Below are positions 12,010-22,300 of a stretch of DNA of 64,000 bases, one piece after another. The notes beneath the pieces were generated by a model, which saw only the letters and a program-made list of their open reading frames with translations, made no database searches and had not been told where the DNA came from. This stretch comes from Rebecca billardiae RCC1528. Its lineage: Eukaryota; Haptophyta. The stretch spans positions 2,852,001 through 2,916,000 of the forward strand of contig OZ251227.1 in the NCBI GenBank assembly GCA_965240325.2, given 5' to 3'. Numbering within the stretch: position 1 is the stretch's first letter; each line of letters begins with the position of its first letter. The position numbers were made by a program, and so were the translations under genes.

Positions 12010-13218
12010 CTACTTGGAGTTGGTACGGTGCAACCTGTAGTCTTCCGACTCCTCGGGCCCTCCGCCCTTCTTGCGGCGTGGCAGCAGCACCAGCACCGAG
12101 ACAGCGCGCTTGTACGCTTCGTACTCGGGGTCGCCGCCCCACTTCTCGTCGGCGCGCTTCTCGAGCATCGGGATGCCCGTCACCTTCGTGAGCAGCAGCG
12201 TGACGAACAGCGGGCTGAGCACCGCCGCCCACTGCCCACCGCGGTACACAGACGTGCCGACGATGAATTGACCCGTCCACAGCACAATCTCGCCAAAGTA
12301 GTTCGGGTCTGCCGGGGCACGCGGAGAAGGGTGCGCAGGCGGGAGGCGGCACCAGGGCGTTGGCGAGAGGCGTGCGCGCGCACGACGGTGGCGGCTGCGA
12401 CGGCCGCGCCGGGCGCGGCGCGAGGCGCAGCGCTCGCGCGCCGCGCCGTGCGCTCACGCCTGGAATATCTCCACAGCCCAACCTCCACCCACTTGCCCGT
12501 GCCCAGCTTGTTGAAGGCGGTCTTCTGCTCGTCTGAGACCACCTCGAGGCAGAAGCCGATGGCCCACACGCCCCAGCCGAGGTAGTCGGTCCAGACGAGT
12601 GCGCGCTCGACGGTCGTCGTGTTGATCACGAGCACCGCGAACAGCGTCAGAAAGACCCACAGCCCCTGCGGCAGGCGGGCGCATTGCGCGCGCGCCGCTG
12701 CTCAACGGCACGCAAGGCGAGCGGAGAACGTGCGCGTGCAGGACCGCGCTCGCGCTGCACACCTGAATGGTCCATGCGGCGAGGAAGCGGGCAAAGAACG
12801 GCTTCACCTCATCGAAGCGCCCATCTTTGCCGGCCTTCATGATGCGCTTCACGAGGAAGGAGCCGAGACGCAGCGCCCACAGCACCACCAGCACGGACGA
12901 GACCAGAGCGCGCACGTTCAGCGCGAGCGAGGGGTTGGAGTACGCGAGGCGGTAGGCGAGGGTGGCCAGGGTGACCGAGATGTACGTGACCGAGCCAGTG
13001 AGGTCGTAGTACTTCTCGGTCTGGAACGCGAAGGCCGGTATGAACGCCACCCACTGCAGCACAATCGCAACGGCCGCCGCGTACACGATCACGGGCCCCA
13101 CGTCTGCACGGCCAGCGACCTGGTTGCCGATGCCGGGGTAGCCGGCGGCATATGCAAGGCCAATCGAGACGGCCAGGCTGACGACCGAAGACGCGACGGC
13201 GATGATCGTCGCGCTCAT
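12010..13218 (-). CDS. DUF1295 / steroid 5-alpha-reductase-like membrane enzyme, three exons
   Basis: On the minus strand the exons are 13218-12763, 12665-12458 and 12308-12010. Introns 12666-12762 and 12309-12457 are both GT-AG, and joining them gives 320 residues. The junctions are supported by family motifs: WTIQ/GLWVFLT across intron 1, and RYSR/HPNYFGE, the hallmark of the family C-terminus, rebuilt exactly across intron 2. Seven or so hydrophobic segments start right after the Met at 13218 (SATIIAVASSVVSLAVSIG). An in-frame Met at 13311 would add 31 polar residues and is less likely. DUF1295 proteins are related to steroid reductases and isoprenylcysteine methyltransferases and act in membranes, usually the ER. 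The substrate is unknown. The gene is divergent from the glutaredoxin at 13444. Confidence 0.85.
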
Positions 13219-13443
13219 CTCTCCACTCTCGGCCAAACCCAGGCGGAAGATGGAGGCAGACGGAAGCACCCCGGACGCGGGATTCTTCGAGCGGCAACTT
13301 TCAACTTGCACAAGCGAGGTTTCATCTCCAACTCAGGGACGTGGATCTCTTGCTCGGAGATCGTATGTCGCGTGTTGTCGTTACTGTACCGTTGACAGTC
13401 GGAAACGGACGACGAGCCGGAGAAACACGAACCCGGCCGTGGG
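13219..13443. promoter_or_regulatory. Probable shared promoter of divergent genes
   Basis: 225 bases separate the start codons of the DUF1295 gene (minus) and the glutaredoxin gene (plus). Both 5' UTRs and promoters must fit here. No TATA box or repeated motif stands out. Assignment is by position only. Confidence 0.35.
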
Positions 13444-14301
13444 ATGGCGAACAGCGCGGGGTCAAAGACGGTAGCCGAGAATAGATCGACGACGCGGGGG
13501 ATCGGGACCACGCGCCGCGGTGACGGGCGCCTCGTACCCCAGCACGCGTCTGCAGCACCCCGTCGCGAGAGCACGTCGAGGCCGACACCCAAGGGGCATC
13601 CTACGCCCCAGCCCGTGCCTCGTGCATCCCGGGATGCGCGCAGCGTGGCCGAGCGCTCGCCAAGCGCCGCACGTCGACCCTCCGAGCCCGCAGCGCAGCA
13701 TGCTCCCGTGGTTCGCATGGGCGATGGCTCCTCCACTCGACCTGGCGCTCGCGCACTTCCCCAGACGAGTGCTCCGTCTGCACCACGCCGCGCAGGGAGT
13801 GCAGGCCGCCTCGTCCGCCCGACCAGCGCGCGCCGGCATGCCCCGCGCAGCACGGATACAACCGACGGCACGATCGACCGCCTGATCGCGGAGCACGACG
13901 TCGTGGTGTTTGCAAAGTCGCGTTGCCCACACAGCAAGCGCACGAAGGAGCTCTTCCGAGCCATGGGCGTGCAGGCCAAGGTGCTTGACCTGGACCGGCT
14001 CTTCAATGGCGATGCGCTGCAGGCCGCCCTCCTCCGCAAGACGAAGCAGCGCACGGTGCCGAATGTATTCGTGCGCGGTACGCACGTTGGTGGCAACGAC
14101 AACACGCAGGCAGATTTCCAGTCCGGACGATTGGCAGAATTGCTGGCAGGCGATCACGCCCAGGGGCGTGCAGTAGATGCAGCGACAATGTCACTCCAAC
14201 GTCAGCAGGCGGATGTCCACGGGCACGGTGTCGGCCTGGCCGCGCCGGCAGCCAATCTCATCAGCAACGATGGGCCCAGACCCGGAGGAGCACTTGTCTG
14301 A
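13444..14301 (+). CDS. Glutaredoxin with CPHS active site and long N-terminal extension
   Basis: 285 residues. Residues 1-140 are basic, Pro/Ser/Arg-rich and low complexity; they could be an organelle-targeting leader or a disordered region. The thioredoxin-fold domain begins at about 143. It has the active-site motif CPHS (161-164), the cis-proline TVP motif (204-206) and the glutathione-binding GGND (217-220, usually GGxDD). The second Cys of the usual CPYC pair is Ser, so the protein is formally monothiol but is not the CGFS class. Monothiol chemistry supports deglutathionylation. About 45 residues beyond the domain (241-285) match nothing I recognise. The single frame runs without interruption to TGA at 14301. 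Confidence 0.8.
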   Translation: MANSAGSKTVAENRSTTRGIGTTRRGDGRLVPQHASAAPRRESTSRPTPKGHPTPQPVPRASRDARSVAERSPSAARRPSEPAAQHAPVVRMGDGSSTRPGARALPQTSAPSAPRRAGSAGRLVRPTSARRHAPRSTDTTDGTIDRLIAEHDVVVFAKSRCPHSKRTKELFRAMGVQAKVLDLDRLFNGDALQAALLRKTKQRTVPNVFVRGTHVGGNDNTQADFQSGRLAELLAGDHAQGRAVDAATMSLQRQQADVHGHGVGLAAPAANLISNDGPRPGGALV

Positions 14302-14378
14302 CTCGTCTGTCTGTGAGCAGAATCGCAGTGGGCCGTGAGTGGCGCATGCGCACTTAATTTATATATATATATATCATT

Positions 14379-14590
14379 GACGACGCGCGTGGCACCGCGA
14401 CCACCGCGGTGGCGCGCGCGCGTCGACGCCAGACGGTGCGTCGAGCTTCCGCTCGGCGATGGAGTGATGGGCGACTACGAGGGGGGGGGGACGACGGCGA
14501 GGAGCGCTGATCCTGGTGTTTGTCTCTGCTGCTCGATCTGCTGCTACAGCTTGCTGACTCTGACGCCTGCCCGTTGCATACCACGTCGTT
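14379..14590. repeat. Left arm of fold-back inverted repeat
   Basis: About 212 bases that reappear, inverted and nearly identical, at 14722-14931. Shared landmarks are the outer CGCGTGGCACCGCGACCACC, a poly-G tract of about 9 (poly-C in the other arm) and the inner TTGCATACCACGTCGTTA. It is flanked on the left by an AT run. Confidence 0.85.
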
Positions 14591-14675
14591 AATATATCAT
14601 TGGGGAGTCGTCGGCGGACGATTAGCATATCAGGATCAGCCATCAGGCGAATAATTTATTTATGGCGCGCCGCCG

Positions 14676-14721
<46 letters not shown>
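14591..14721. repeat. Spacer of the fold-back element with (AT)n microsatellite
   Basis: About 130 bases between the inverted arms, ending in a run of roughly 20 AT dinucleotides (about 14680-14718). Such a spacer would form the loop of a very stable hairpin. Confidence 0.8.
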
Positions 14722-14723
<2 letters not shown>

Positions 14724-14931
14724 CGACGTGGTATGCAACGGGCAGGCGTCAGAGTCAGCAAGCTGTAGCAGCAGATCGAGCAGCACAGACAAACACCAGG
14801 ATCAGCGCTCCTCGCCGTCGTCCCCCCCCCCTCGTAGCCGCCCATCACTGCATCGCCGAGCGGAAGCTCGACGCACCGTCTGCCGTCGACGCGCGCGCGC
14901 CACCGCGGTGGTCGCGGTGCCACGCGTCGTC
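14722..14931. repeat. Right arm of fold-back inverted repeat
   Basis: Inverted copy of 14379-14590. The inner end GACGTGGTATGCAACGGGCA recurs a third time at about 15540-15560, so this terminus belongs to a repeated element. Confidence 0.85.
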
Positions 14932-15081
14932 AGCCGTCGTCTCGAAGTAGTCGTCGTACGCAGCGCCCCCGCGGGCGCGTGCCCCCGGGCGCACGTGCGC
15001 CATGCGCGCGCGGGCGATGAGCATCTTGGCCTGGCCACGCAGGCAGCGCATGCCCAGCTCGCGCCGCATGGTGCCGAGCAG
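14845..15081 (-). pseudogene. Gene remnant running into the right arm
   Basis: On the minus strand an open, codon-like stretch enters from about 15081 and ends at a stop inside the right arm (14845). It includes MRRELGMRCLRGQAKMLIAR and AYDDYFETTADDAWHRDHRG. The other arm carries an inverted copy of only the last part, with one residue changed before the same stop. This looks like the 3' end of a lost gene that was duplicated in inverted orientation. No family was recognised. Confidence 0.4.
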
Positions 15082-15097
15082 CGCGCGCTCAGCGGTA

Positions 15098-15192
15098 TAT
15101 TAATATTAATATATTAATATTAATACTAATACTAATACTAATACTAATACTAATACTAATACTAATATATATATTAATATATATATATATAA
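15098..15192. repeat. AT-rich microsatellite, (ATACTA)n
   Basis: Interrupted TTAATA repeats, then about seven copies of ACTAAT, then TA dinucleotides. A simple tandem repeat seen directly. Confidence 0.9.
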
Positions 15193-16046
15193 ACACTGAG
15201 TGTGGCACCATCCTCTGATTTCAAAGTCGTGGCGCAGATCAATTCAGATGCGAAACGTCCGAGTGGCATCCGTGCAGCGGCGGCGCACTACTACGACGCG
15301 CGGCTTATTAGTTATTACGCGGCGCACGAGTTAGTAGTTCAGTCGATCTTAGCTAAAAGTAAAGACCGATAGTCCGGCCTGGTCTCGGGTCTGTCGGTCA
15401 CGGCGGCCAGGGTGGCCCGGGGCGTGATCAGTACACGGGACCGGGTCATCACTGATCACACCGGGCCGGGGATCATCATCGACATTGTGATCGATTATAA
15501 TCACAATAGCATCGACATCGTCAGGTATATGTAATTTGACGACGTGGTATGCAACGGGCAAGCGTCAGGCTCAGAGTGCAGCAGACACACAGATCGGAAC
15601 TTACGGTGACGGTGTAGTGTCATTAAGTCAGCGCAGCACCCTCAGTTGTTGTTTCAAAGCAGCAGCTTTCTGTCGCATACTCCGTCTCTGACTACCCATC
15701 AGCCTGCCCGAATCTGCGCTGATATGCGAAGTCATCATCACAGCGCATCATGCGCATATTAATCATTGAGGCCTGCTGTCCAGATGTGTCACGTACACGC
15801 GTCGCAGCCGTATACCATAGTGATGATGACAAAGACAGTCATTCTGCAGTAGACAGACCGTACCGTAGTCACGGCCCTTGTTGGAGATGTCATCGTCGTC
15901 GAGTGTCAGAGGCACACTGACGTTACAATACTGGAGCGCTCAGCACGGCCAGTCTGCCTCACTGAAGTGACGACTCAGCCAGTGAGTCACTGGACAGCCT
16001 GCGACTCAGCGAGGCACGTACTGCAGCAGGACGACAGTGCTGCAGT
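15193..16046. other. Intergenic spacer with a partial repeat copy
   Basis: Moderate-GC DNA without a convincing gene. A partial third copy of the fold-back terminus lies at about 15537-15575. Short TGATCA/CCGGG-rich hairpin-like sequence occurs at 15420-15480. The last 100 bases should hold the aminotransferase promoter; no clear TATA box was seen. Confidence 0.45.
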
Positions 16047-17537
16047 ATGTCGGAGGCCGCGTCGTCGCTCGGCCGAGCGCTCGCCTCCTATGCCGTCGCG
16101 GCGGTGATGGCGGTGGCGACCGGGCACTACCTGGGCCGGCGACTGAGGCGGCGGCGCATCATCTACGGCCGTGAGCTCCCGCACGTCGCGACAGCCGTGC
16201 CCGGCCCGCGCTCACGCGCGCTGATCGACAGGCTCGCCGCGCACGAGTGCCCGGCCATCACCGCGCGGCGCGCGCGGCGCGCAGACGCGCTCGGCGTCGC
16301 CGACACGGACCCGATCGTGTGGGATGCGGCTGTCGGCGCGGTCGTGCGCGACGTCGACGGGAATGTCTTCATTGACGCCACGTCGGGCTTCGGTGTTGCG
16401 ACGTGCGGTCACTCCAGCGCACGCGTCTGCGCCGCGGCGCGCGCGCAGCTGGCGCGCCCGCTGCTGCACGCGATGGGCGACGCTTTCCCCGACGCGATGC
16501 GCATCGAGCTGCTCGAGGCACTCGCCGCCTTCTTCCCCGCCGGCGACGACGGCTCGCCCGCCCTCGACCGCGCCATCCTCGGCTGCTCGGGCGCGGACGC
16601 GGTGCAGGCAGCTCTGAAGACCGCTGCGCTCGCGAGCGGCCGCTGCGGCGTGCTCGCGTTCTCGGGTGGGTACCACGGGCTCGCGCACGGCGCGCTGGCG
16701 GTGAGCGACTACAAGGCGGACGCGTTCCGCGCGCCCTTCGCCGCGCAGCTCGGCGAGCACGTCCGGTACGCGCCGTTTGGCGCGCTGCCGCTGCCGCCGC
16801 TCGCCGCTGCCGGGATTGGCGCCGTGCTCGTGGAGCCCATCCAGGGGCGCGGCGGCGTGCGCGAGGCGCCGCCGGGCTGGCTCGAGGCGCTGCGCGCGCA
16901 CTGCGACGCGGAGGGCGCGCTGCTCATCTACGACGAGGTGTACTCCGGCTTCGGCCGCACGGGCGAGTGGTTCGCGTACCAGGCACTCGCGGCAGCCACC
17001 GATCGGAAGCCCGCGGCCGACGCTGTCGGCGGCGGCGCCGCGGCGGCGCCGCGGAATCGGGCGGCGCCGACGCCCGACCTGATCTGCCTGGGCAAGGCGA
17101 TGGGCGGTGGGTTCCCGATCTCGGCATGCCTCGGCACGCGCAAGGCCATGTCGGCGTGGGGCGCGTCCAAGGGCGAGGCGCTGCACACGCAGACTTTCCT
17201 GGGCAACCCGCTAGGCTGCGCGTGCGCGCTCGGCGCGCTGCGCGAGCTGCGACACCTTGACGCGCCCGCGCTCGCGCGGCGGAAGGGCCGCACGCTGCGG
17301 GCGGCGCTCGCGGGGGCGGGGTTCGAGCCCGCGGCCGTGCGCGGCCGCGGGCTTATGCTCGCTGTGAGCGTGCCCAACCCGCTGCGCGCGATGACGGGCC
17401 TGCTCCAGCGCGGCGTGATTGCGTTGCCGTGCGGCGACGGTCCGGATTTCGCGATGGCGCTCATCCCGCCGCTCACCGCGACCGACGAGCAGCTGCGCGC
17501 GATTGCGCGCGCGCTCGCTGACGCGGTGCGCGAGTAG
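16047..17537 (+). CDS. Class III PLP-dependent aminotransferase, membrane-anchored
   Basis: 496 residues, one exon. Residues 11-28 form a hydrophobic N-terminal segment followed by RRLRRRR, which suggests a membrane anchor or signal anchor. The aminotransferase fold follows. Seen motifs are SGGYHG (206-211), VEPIQGRGG (262-270, cofactor region), IYDEVYSGFGRTGEWF (294-309, with the PLP-ring Asp296) and LGKAMGGGFPIS (348-359), where Lys350 should form the Schiff base. Family members include acetylornithine, ornithine, 4-aminobutyrate and glutamate-semialdehyde enzymes. The sequence does not decide the substrate. A low-complexity insert (about 318-341) sits just before the PLP lysine. The length is normal for the family plus the anchor. 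Confidence 0.88.
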   Translation: MSEAASSLGRALASYAVAAVMAVATGHYLGRRLRRRRIIYGRELPHVATAVPGPRSRALIDRLAAHECPAITARRARRADALGVADTDPIVWDAAVGAVVRDVDGNVFIDATSGFGVATCGHSSARVCAAARAQLARPLLHAMGDAFPDAMRIELLEALAAFFPAGDDGSPALDRAILGCSGADAVQAALKTAALASGRCGVLAFSGGYHGLAHGALAVSDYKADAFRAPFAAQLGEHVRYAPFGALPLPPLAAAGIGAVLVEPIQGRGGVREAPPGWLEALRAHCDAEGALLIYDEVYSGFGRTGEWFAYQALAAATDRKPAADAVGGGAAAAPRNRAAPTPDLICLGKAMGGGFPISACLGTRKAMSAWGASKGEALHTQTFLGNPLGCACALGALRELRHLDAPALARRKGRTLRAALAGAGFEPAAVRGRGLMLAVSVPNPLRAMTGLLQRGVIALPCGDGPDFAMALIPPLTATDEQLRAIARALADAVRE

Positions 17538-17765
17538 TGGGCGGCTCGAGGGCTCGGCGCGGGTGCCATGCGCGTCCTGACGGACGATGAATCGGTGATT
17601 GATGACTCAGCAGCCTAGCTGCTGAGGCTGATGATGGATGACTCTGGGATGCTCCCCGTCAGCATTAGATGAATACCTTGAGTAAGCAGAAGAAGATGCG
17701 CTGGTCCGGGGAATCACTCACCGGCGGCTTCGTTTAGTGAGTCAGCATGGCAGCCGGCGCTCGCG
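17538..17765. other. Short spacer
   Basis: 228 bases between two plus-strand genes. A small hairpin (8-base stem TCAGCAGC/GCTGCTGA at 17607-17625) lies 70 bases after the aminotransferase stop. No function is claimed. Confidence 0.4.
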
Positions 17766-19154
17766 GTGCACGAGTCAAAGATGCATGATGATGCCCCCCG
17801 AGCGTGGCGTGCGTGCGCCCCACTCGTGCTCGCGCTGTGCCACACGGCGGCAGACAGCTCTCCCCCGATCTCGAGCTCGCCGAGCGCGCCCGTCAACGCC
17901 TCCGAGCTCGCGAGTGCGCGCGCCTACCTTGCCGAAGTGTACCCGTCAGCACAGCTGGACGGCGTGGCCGACGCGCAGATCGTGGAGTTCCTGGCCACGC
18001 GCGAGTACTTTTACACGCTGCCAAGCCTACCGCGCGGGCTCATTGGCACGCTGTCATGCTTCCGCGCGCAGCTCACGCAGCAGCGCCGCCCTTCTCGGCG
18101 CACGTGCTCGGGCGTGCAGGCGATGGTGCGTCGGCCGGAGCCAAATCGCTTCCCGTCGATCCGAGCGTGCACCACGGAGGCGGCGTGCATCGGCGCGATC
18201 AACGGCTGGGTGCCGCGCGGGTGGATCCACGCGGCTGAGCCCGTGTTCCGCACGCGCGACGCGCACCTCGAGGTGGTGCACACCAACAGCGCGAACGCCC
18301 CGCAGCGTCAGTACGACACCCGGGACTCGCGAGTCTTCTTCGAGCCCGGGCCCGCGCCGTTGCGGCTGGCAGTGGCACCTGGCTCGGGCGTGTGGTACCG
18401 CGCCGAGCGCGCGCTGTGCGCGCCGACCAAGACCGCCGTGCTGGCCGAGCTCCTGCGCGAGGCGCTCGCGCGCACGCCGCCTCCGCCGTGGCGCGCCCAG
18501 CTCGACGCACTCGTGTCGGCGCTGAGGCTCGGAGCGAACACTTCGGCAGCGCTCGCGCTCGTGCGGCACGCGGCGCGCGGCGACATGGGCGCGCTGCGCT
18601 CGGCGCCGCTGAGCACTGCGTTCGTCGCGTCGGGGCTCAGCCGGCTGCACCTCCTCGTGGGGCTGGGTGACCGGCACGACGGGCTGCTCGGCTGGCTCGG
18701 CCGCGCGCTCGGCTACACCGCGCTGCTGCTGAGCGCAAGCCCCAGCGGGCGCACGCTGACGCCGCCCACGCTCGCGCCCGAGGTGGTCCATATCGCGCTG
18801 CCGCGCACGCCGGCGTTTGGCGGGGTCGACGAGCCAAGCACCGTCCTCCGCTGGGCGGCCAGGTCGCGGCCGCCCTGGGCGTGGACTCGCGAGCAGGCCG
18901 CCGAGCTGATCGCCGCCCTGCGTGCCTCGCGCGCTCTCTCGCTGCGCGATCCGTTCGAGCGCATCGACGAGGGCCGCGCTCTCGAGTGCGCGTTCTGGGA
19001 GCTGCCGCCACGCGCAATGCTCGGCTGCCCTCTGCTCAGCCGGCTCCCCGCCCACGCCGCGCGTCCGCCCGGGGCGAACGAGTCCGGGGCGCCGCCCCCG
19101 GGCGCAAGGTACGTGTGCGGCCACCCGTCGTACCCGTGCGCTGCTCGAGGTTGA
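17766..19154 (+). CDS. Unknown secretory-type protein
   Basis: 462 residues in one frame; Met 17766 and Met 17781 are both possible starts. A weak hydrophobic stretch (ACAPLVLALCHTAADSS) near the N-terminus could be a signal peptide. The mature part has spaced cysteines, including CTTEAAC, and conserved-looking segments INGWVPRGWIHAAEPVFRTR and SRLHLLVGLGDRHDGLLGWL. The C-terminus ends in a Cys-containing tail (YVCGHPSYPCAARG). I recognise no family. Codon use and GC match neighbouring genes, and the frame is much longer than chance outside shadow frames, so I take it as real. A Leu/Val-rich repeat-free fold and extracellular location are inference. Confidence 0.6.
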   Translation: MHESKMHDDAPRAWRACAPLVLALCHTAADSSPPISSSPSAPVNASELASARAYLAEVYPSAQLDGVADAQIVEFLATREYFYTLPSLPRGLIGTLSCFRAQLTQQRRPSRRTCSGVQAMVRRPEPNRFPSIRACTTEAACIGAINGWVPRGWIHAAEPVFRTRDAHLEVVHTNSANAPQRQYDTRDSRVFFEPGPAPLRLAVAPGSGVWYRAERALCAPTKTAVLAELLREALARTPPPPWRAQLDALVSALRLGANTSAALALVRHAARGDMGALRSAPLSTAFVASGLSRLHLLVGLGDRHDGLLGWLGRALGYTALLLSASPSGRTLTPPTLAPEVVHIALPRTPAFGGVDEPSTVLRWAARSRPPWAWTREQAAELIAALRASRALSLRDPFERIDEGRALECAFWELPPRAMLGCPLLSRLPAHAARPPGANESGAPPPGARYVCGHPSYPCAARG

Positions 19155-19366
19155 GGCCATGAGGTGATGACTCATCAGATGAGGGCGCAGGCGACGCGAC
19201 TCACGGGTGCGGAGCCTGGTGAGGCGGCAGTACAACTACGTCCGACCCAGACGATGACGACGACGATGACGACGTCAGCGCAGCATCGTCAGACCGTCAG
19301 TCGAGTCAGTAGACGATAGTCCTCATCAGATGAGCATCGTCGATCTGCTAAGTACTATACGACTAG
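19155..19366. other. Convergent 3' spacer
   Basis: 212 bases between the stops of two convergent genes, with a GACGATGACGACG-type simple stretch near 19249-19275. Nothing else seen. Confidence 0.4.
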
Positions 19367-22300
19367 CTAGTGCGGCACTTCCATCGCGGACGCCATCGCC
19401 TTGAGCCACCGCAGCTGGGCCAGGACGGCGTGCGCGCGCTGGCACGTGGCACAGCCGCTGCTCGCGCTGTGCGCCGGCACGCGCTGAGTCGCGCGGGACG
19501 ACGGAGGAGCTCCCGGCGTGCGCCAATTCTCAGCGCCCGAGGCCGGCGACGAGGAGCTGCGCTCACCGTGCCGGCCCATCTTGGCATCGGCTGCGGCCTG
19601 GCAGGGCGCGCACGGCTCGGCGCCGTCGCGTGGCTCCGCACTCGAGCCCGCAGTCGCCCGGCCAGCAGCGGCGCGCCCGGTGGCGGCGGCATCCGCGGAT
19701 TCGGCCTCGGCGCCGGGAGCCTCGCCCTCGGGCGCGGGCGTTGACAGCTCGGCAGACCGGGCGGCGGCGCGCGTGCGTGGCGTGCCGCCCTCCGAGCGCC
19801 GCCGCTTCCGAGGGCCGTGCGAAGGGTGAGGCTGAGCGCCGCTTTGCCCGGTGCCGCGCGCGGCGGCCGAGCGCAGCCCCAGCGGCGCGGCGGCCGCAGC
19901 CGCATCCGGTGCGTCGGCCGCGCTCGGCGATGGCTGCGCGGGCGCGCAGGCGGCCGTGAGGCCGAGCAGGGCGGCCTCGCACGCGGCGATCGTCGCTTGG
20001 AGCTCGGCCCTCGCCTCGCGCACGGCGCTGCGCTTCGCCTTGGCATCCGCGCCGCCCTGCCGCTGGTCCCAGAGCAGTGCCCGCGCCATCAGCGGCGCCC
20101 ATGCTGACTCCGGGTCGTCGGCGGGAGGCTCGGCCCCCGGCCCGCCGCCCCAACGCACGCCGCCGGCGCGCGCGAGCTCGGCCCACCACGTGCGGAAGCG
20201 GCTGAGGCCGTCCTCCGCGCGTTGCCGTGCGCGCGGCGGCGCCGTGGCGAGCGCCTTGAGCAGCCGAAGCGCGTGGCTCTCGCGGCCGCCGAGGGCGCCC
20301 TCCGCCTGCACCGCGCGCACGGCAACGGCCGGCGGCGGCAGCGCAGCACTCAAGTCCGGCGAGAACAGCTCGTCCGGCCGGCAGCGGATGTCCTCACGCA
20401 GCACCCAGCCGCGCAGCTCGCGCGCGCCCCGAGGGGAGTCGGGCAGATCGTAGGGCTTCTTGCACCGCGAGCGCGCGCGCGCCTCGCCGAGCATGGTGGC
20501 CAGCGGCCGGAGCGGCACGCCGGGCAGCAGCGGCTCCGCGCCCGCGCGCAGCAAGTGCTCCACCATCATGTGCGCGGCGCCGGCGCGCGGCTGCGACATG
20601 GCCGCGATCAGCGGGGTCGGGCCGGCCTGCTGCTCGTAAGGCTCAGCCAGCTGGCTCAGGCGCACTGCCGGGAGCGCCTCCGCACCGCCCTCGCCGCCGC
20701 CGCCGCCTTCGCCGCCGACGTTGGGACTCGCGCCCGCGGCCAGCAGCGCGAGCGCCGCGCACGAGCTCTTGGCCATGCACGCCAGTGTGAGCGGCTCGGA
20801 CGCGACGCTCAGCCGCGGCTCCTCGTGAGCAGGCCCGCCGAAACGGACCAGAGCGGCGACGGGGAACGTCGCGTCGAGCACGACGACTCGAGCGTCCAGC
20901 GTGCGGCGGCTGGGCCGCGTCGCGCTGAGCACGGCGCGCGTCAGCGGCCCCGAGCCGCTCGCGGCCGCGAGCGCGAGCGCGCGCGGCCCAAGCCACGCGC
21001 GGCACAGCTCGGCGCTGCGCTCGGCCGCGTCGTCGCTCCGTCCGCTCTGGCGAGGCCCGGCGCGCTCGCTCGCGCCCAGCGCCACGCCCTCGACAACGCT
21101 GAGCGCGAGCTGCGCCCAGCAGAGCGAGGCGCGCGACTGCACCCGCTCCGCGCGCGTGCTGCACGCGCGCCCGTCGTCGTCGCCGTCGTCGGCTTCGTCG
21201 TCCGTGCCCGCGGGCCCAGGGCTCACCCCGGCGAGCCGCCCGGCGCGCTCTCGCTCGCGCCTGGCCTGCCACCGCTCGGCGCGGAGCGCCGCCTCCGCGG
21301 CCTCGTGCTCGGCAGACGCGGTGACGATGCTGCGCTCCGCAGCGTACTCGAAGACGCGCCGGATCACGAGCGCGCCCGCCTCGTCGCGGGAGACGTCGGG
21401 GGCGTCCAGCCGGGGCGGCCGCGTGATCGAGTCCCAGGGCTCGGCGGGCGCGTCGGCGGCGTCGGCGGCGTCGGCGGCCGCGGCCGCCGCCACGGCGCGC
21501 GTCTGGTGCGCGGACGGCGGCGACGGCGGCAGCGGTGGCGCGCAGCGCTCGACGGTGGCTTTCGCGAGCAGGCGCACCGTCCGCGATCGGGCGTCGATGT
21601 CCTTCTGCACTTCGGGCCCCTCCTGGCTCAGCACGCAGTCCTCGAGCCCGAACCTCGAGCGATGCAGCCCGCCGTCGCCCTCGGGCGCCGCGCGCTCGCA
21701 CGGGTGCGCACCGGCCTGCAGCAGCTCGGCGACCGCTCGATCGTCCGCGCTGCTCGCGGCGTGCGAGATGGGCGGCTCGGCGGTGGGGAAGGGCGTGGCG
21801 GACGGGTCGGCGCGCGCGTCGAGCAGCAGCCGCATCGCAAGCGCGCGCTCCTCGCCCTGCGCCCGCCCCGGCATGCGCGACGTCGGGAGCACAGCCGTCA
21901 TCACAGCCAGCGAGCGGGTCGACGGGTCGGGGCGGTTACTGGCGAGCACCTCACGGCACGGCTCCGAGCGCGCGAGCAGCGCGCCGAGGGCGAGCGGCGT
22001 GGCGAGCTCCAAGGCGAGGCACAGCGGCGACGTCGTGCTGCACCCACCGCTCGGGCGCAGCGGGTCCGCGCGGTGCTCGAGCAGCATCGTCACCAGCCCG
22101 CGCACCTGCGCGCGCGTGCGCGGCACGCGGAGCGCGCTCATCGCGCGCTCGTGCAGCACGGCGGCGTGCAGCGCGCTGAAGCCCTGCATCTCGAGCTCGA
22201 CGTCGCCCTGCTCCGCGTCGTCGGCCAGCGAGATGGACAGGCTCACGCTCTCCGTCCTCCCGCACGTGGCGTCCACCTCCACGCCCGCGCCGAGCAGCGC

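Noticed and set aside
14581-15192. CRISPR-like or centromeric array
   Set aside because: Simple AT microsatellites and one inverted repeat; no regular spacer structure, and the genome is eukaryotic.
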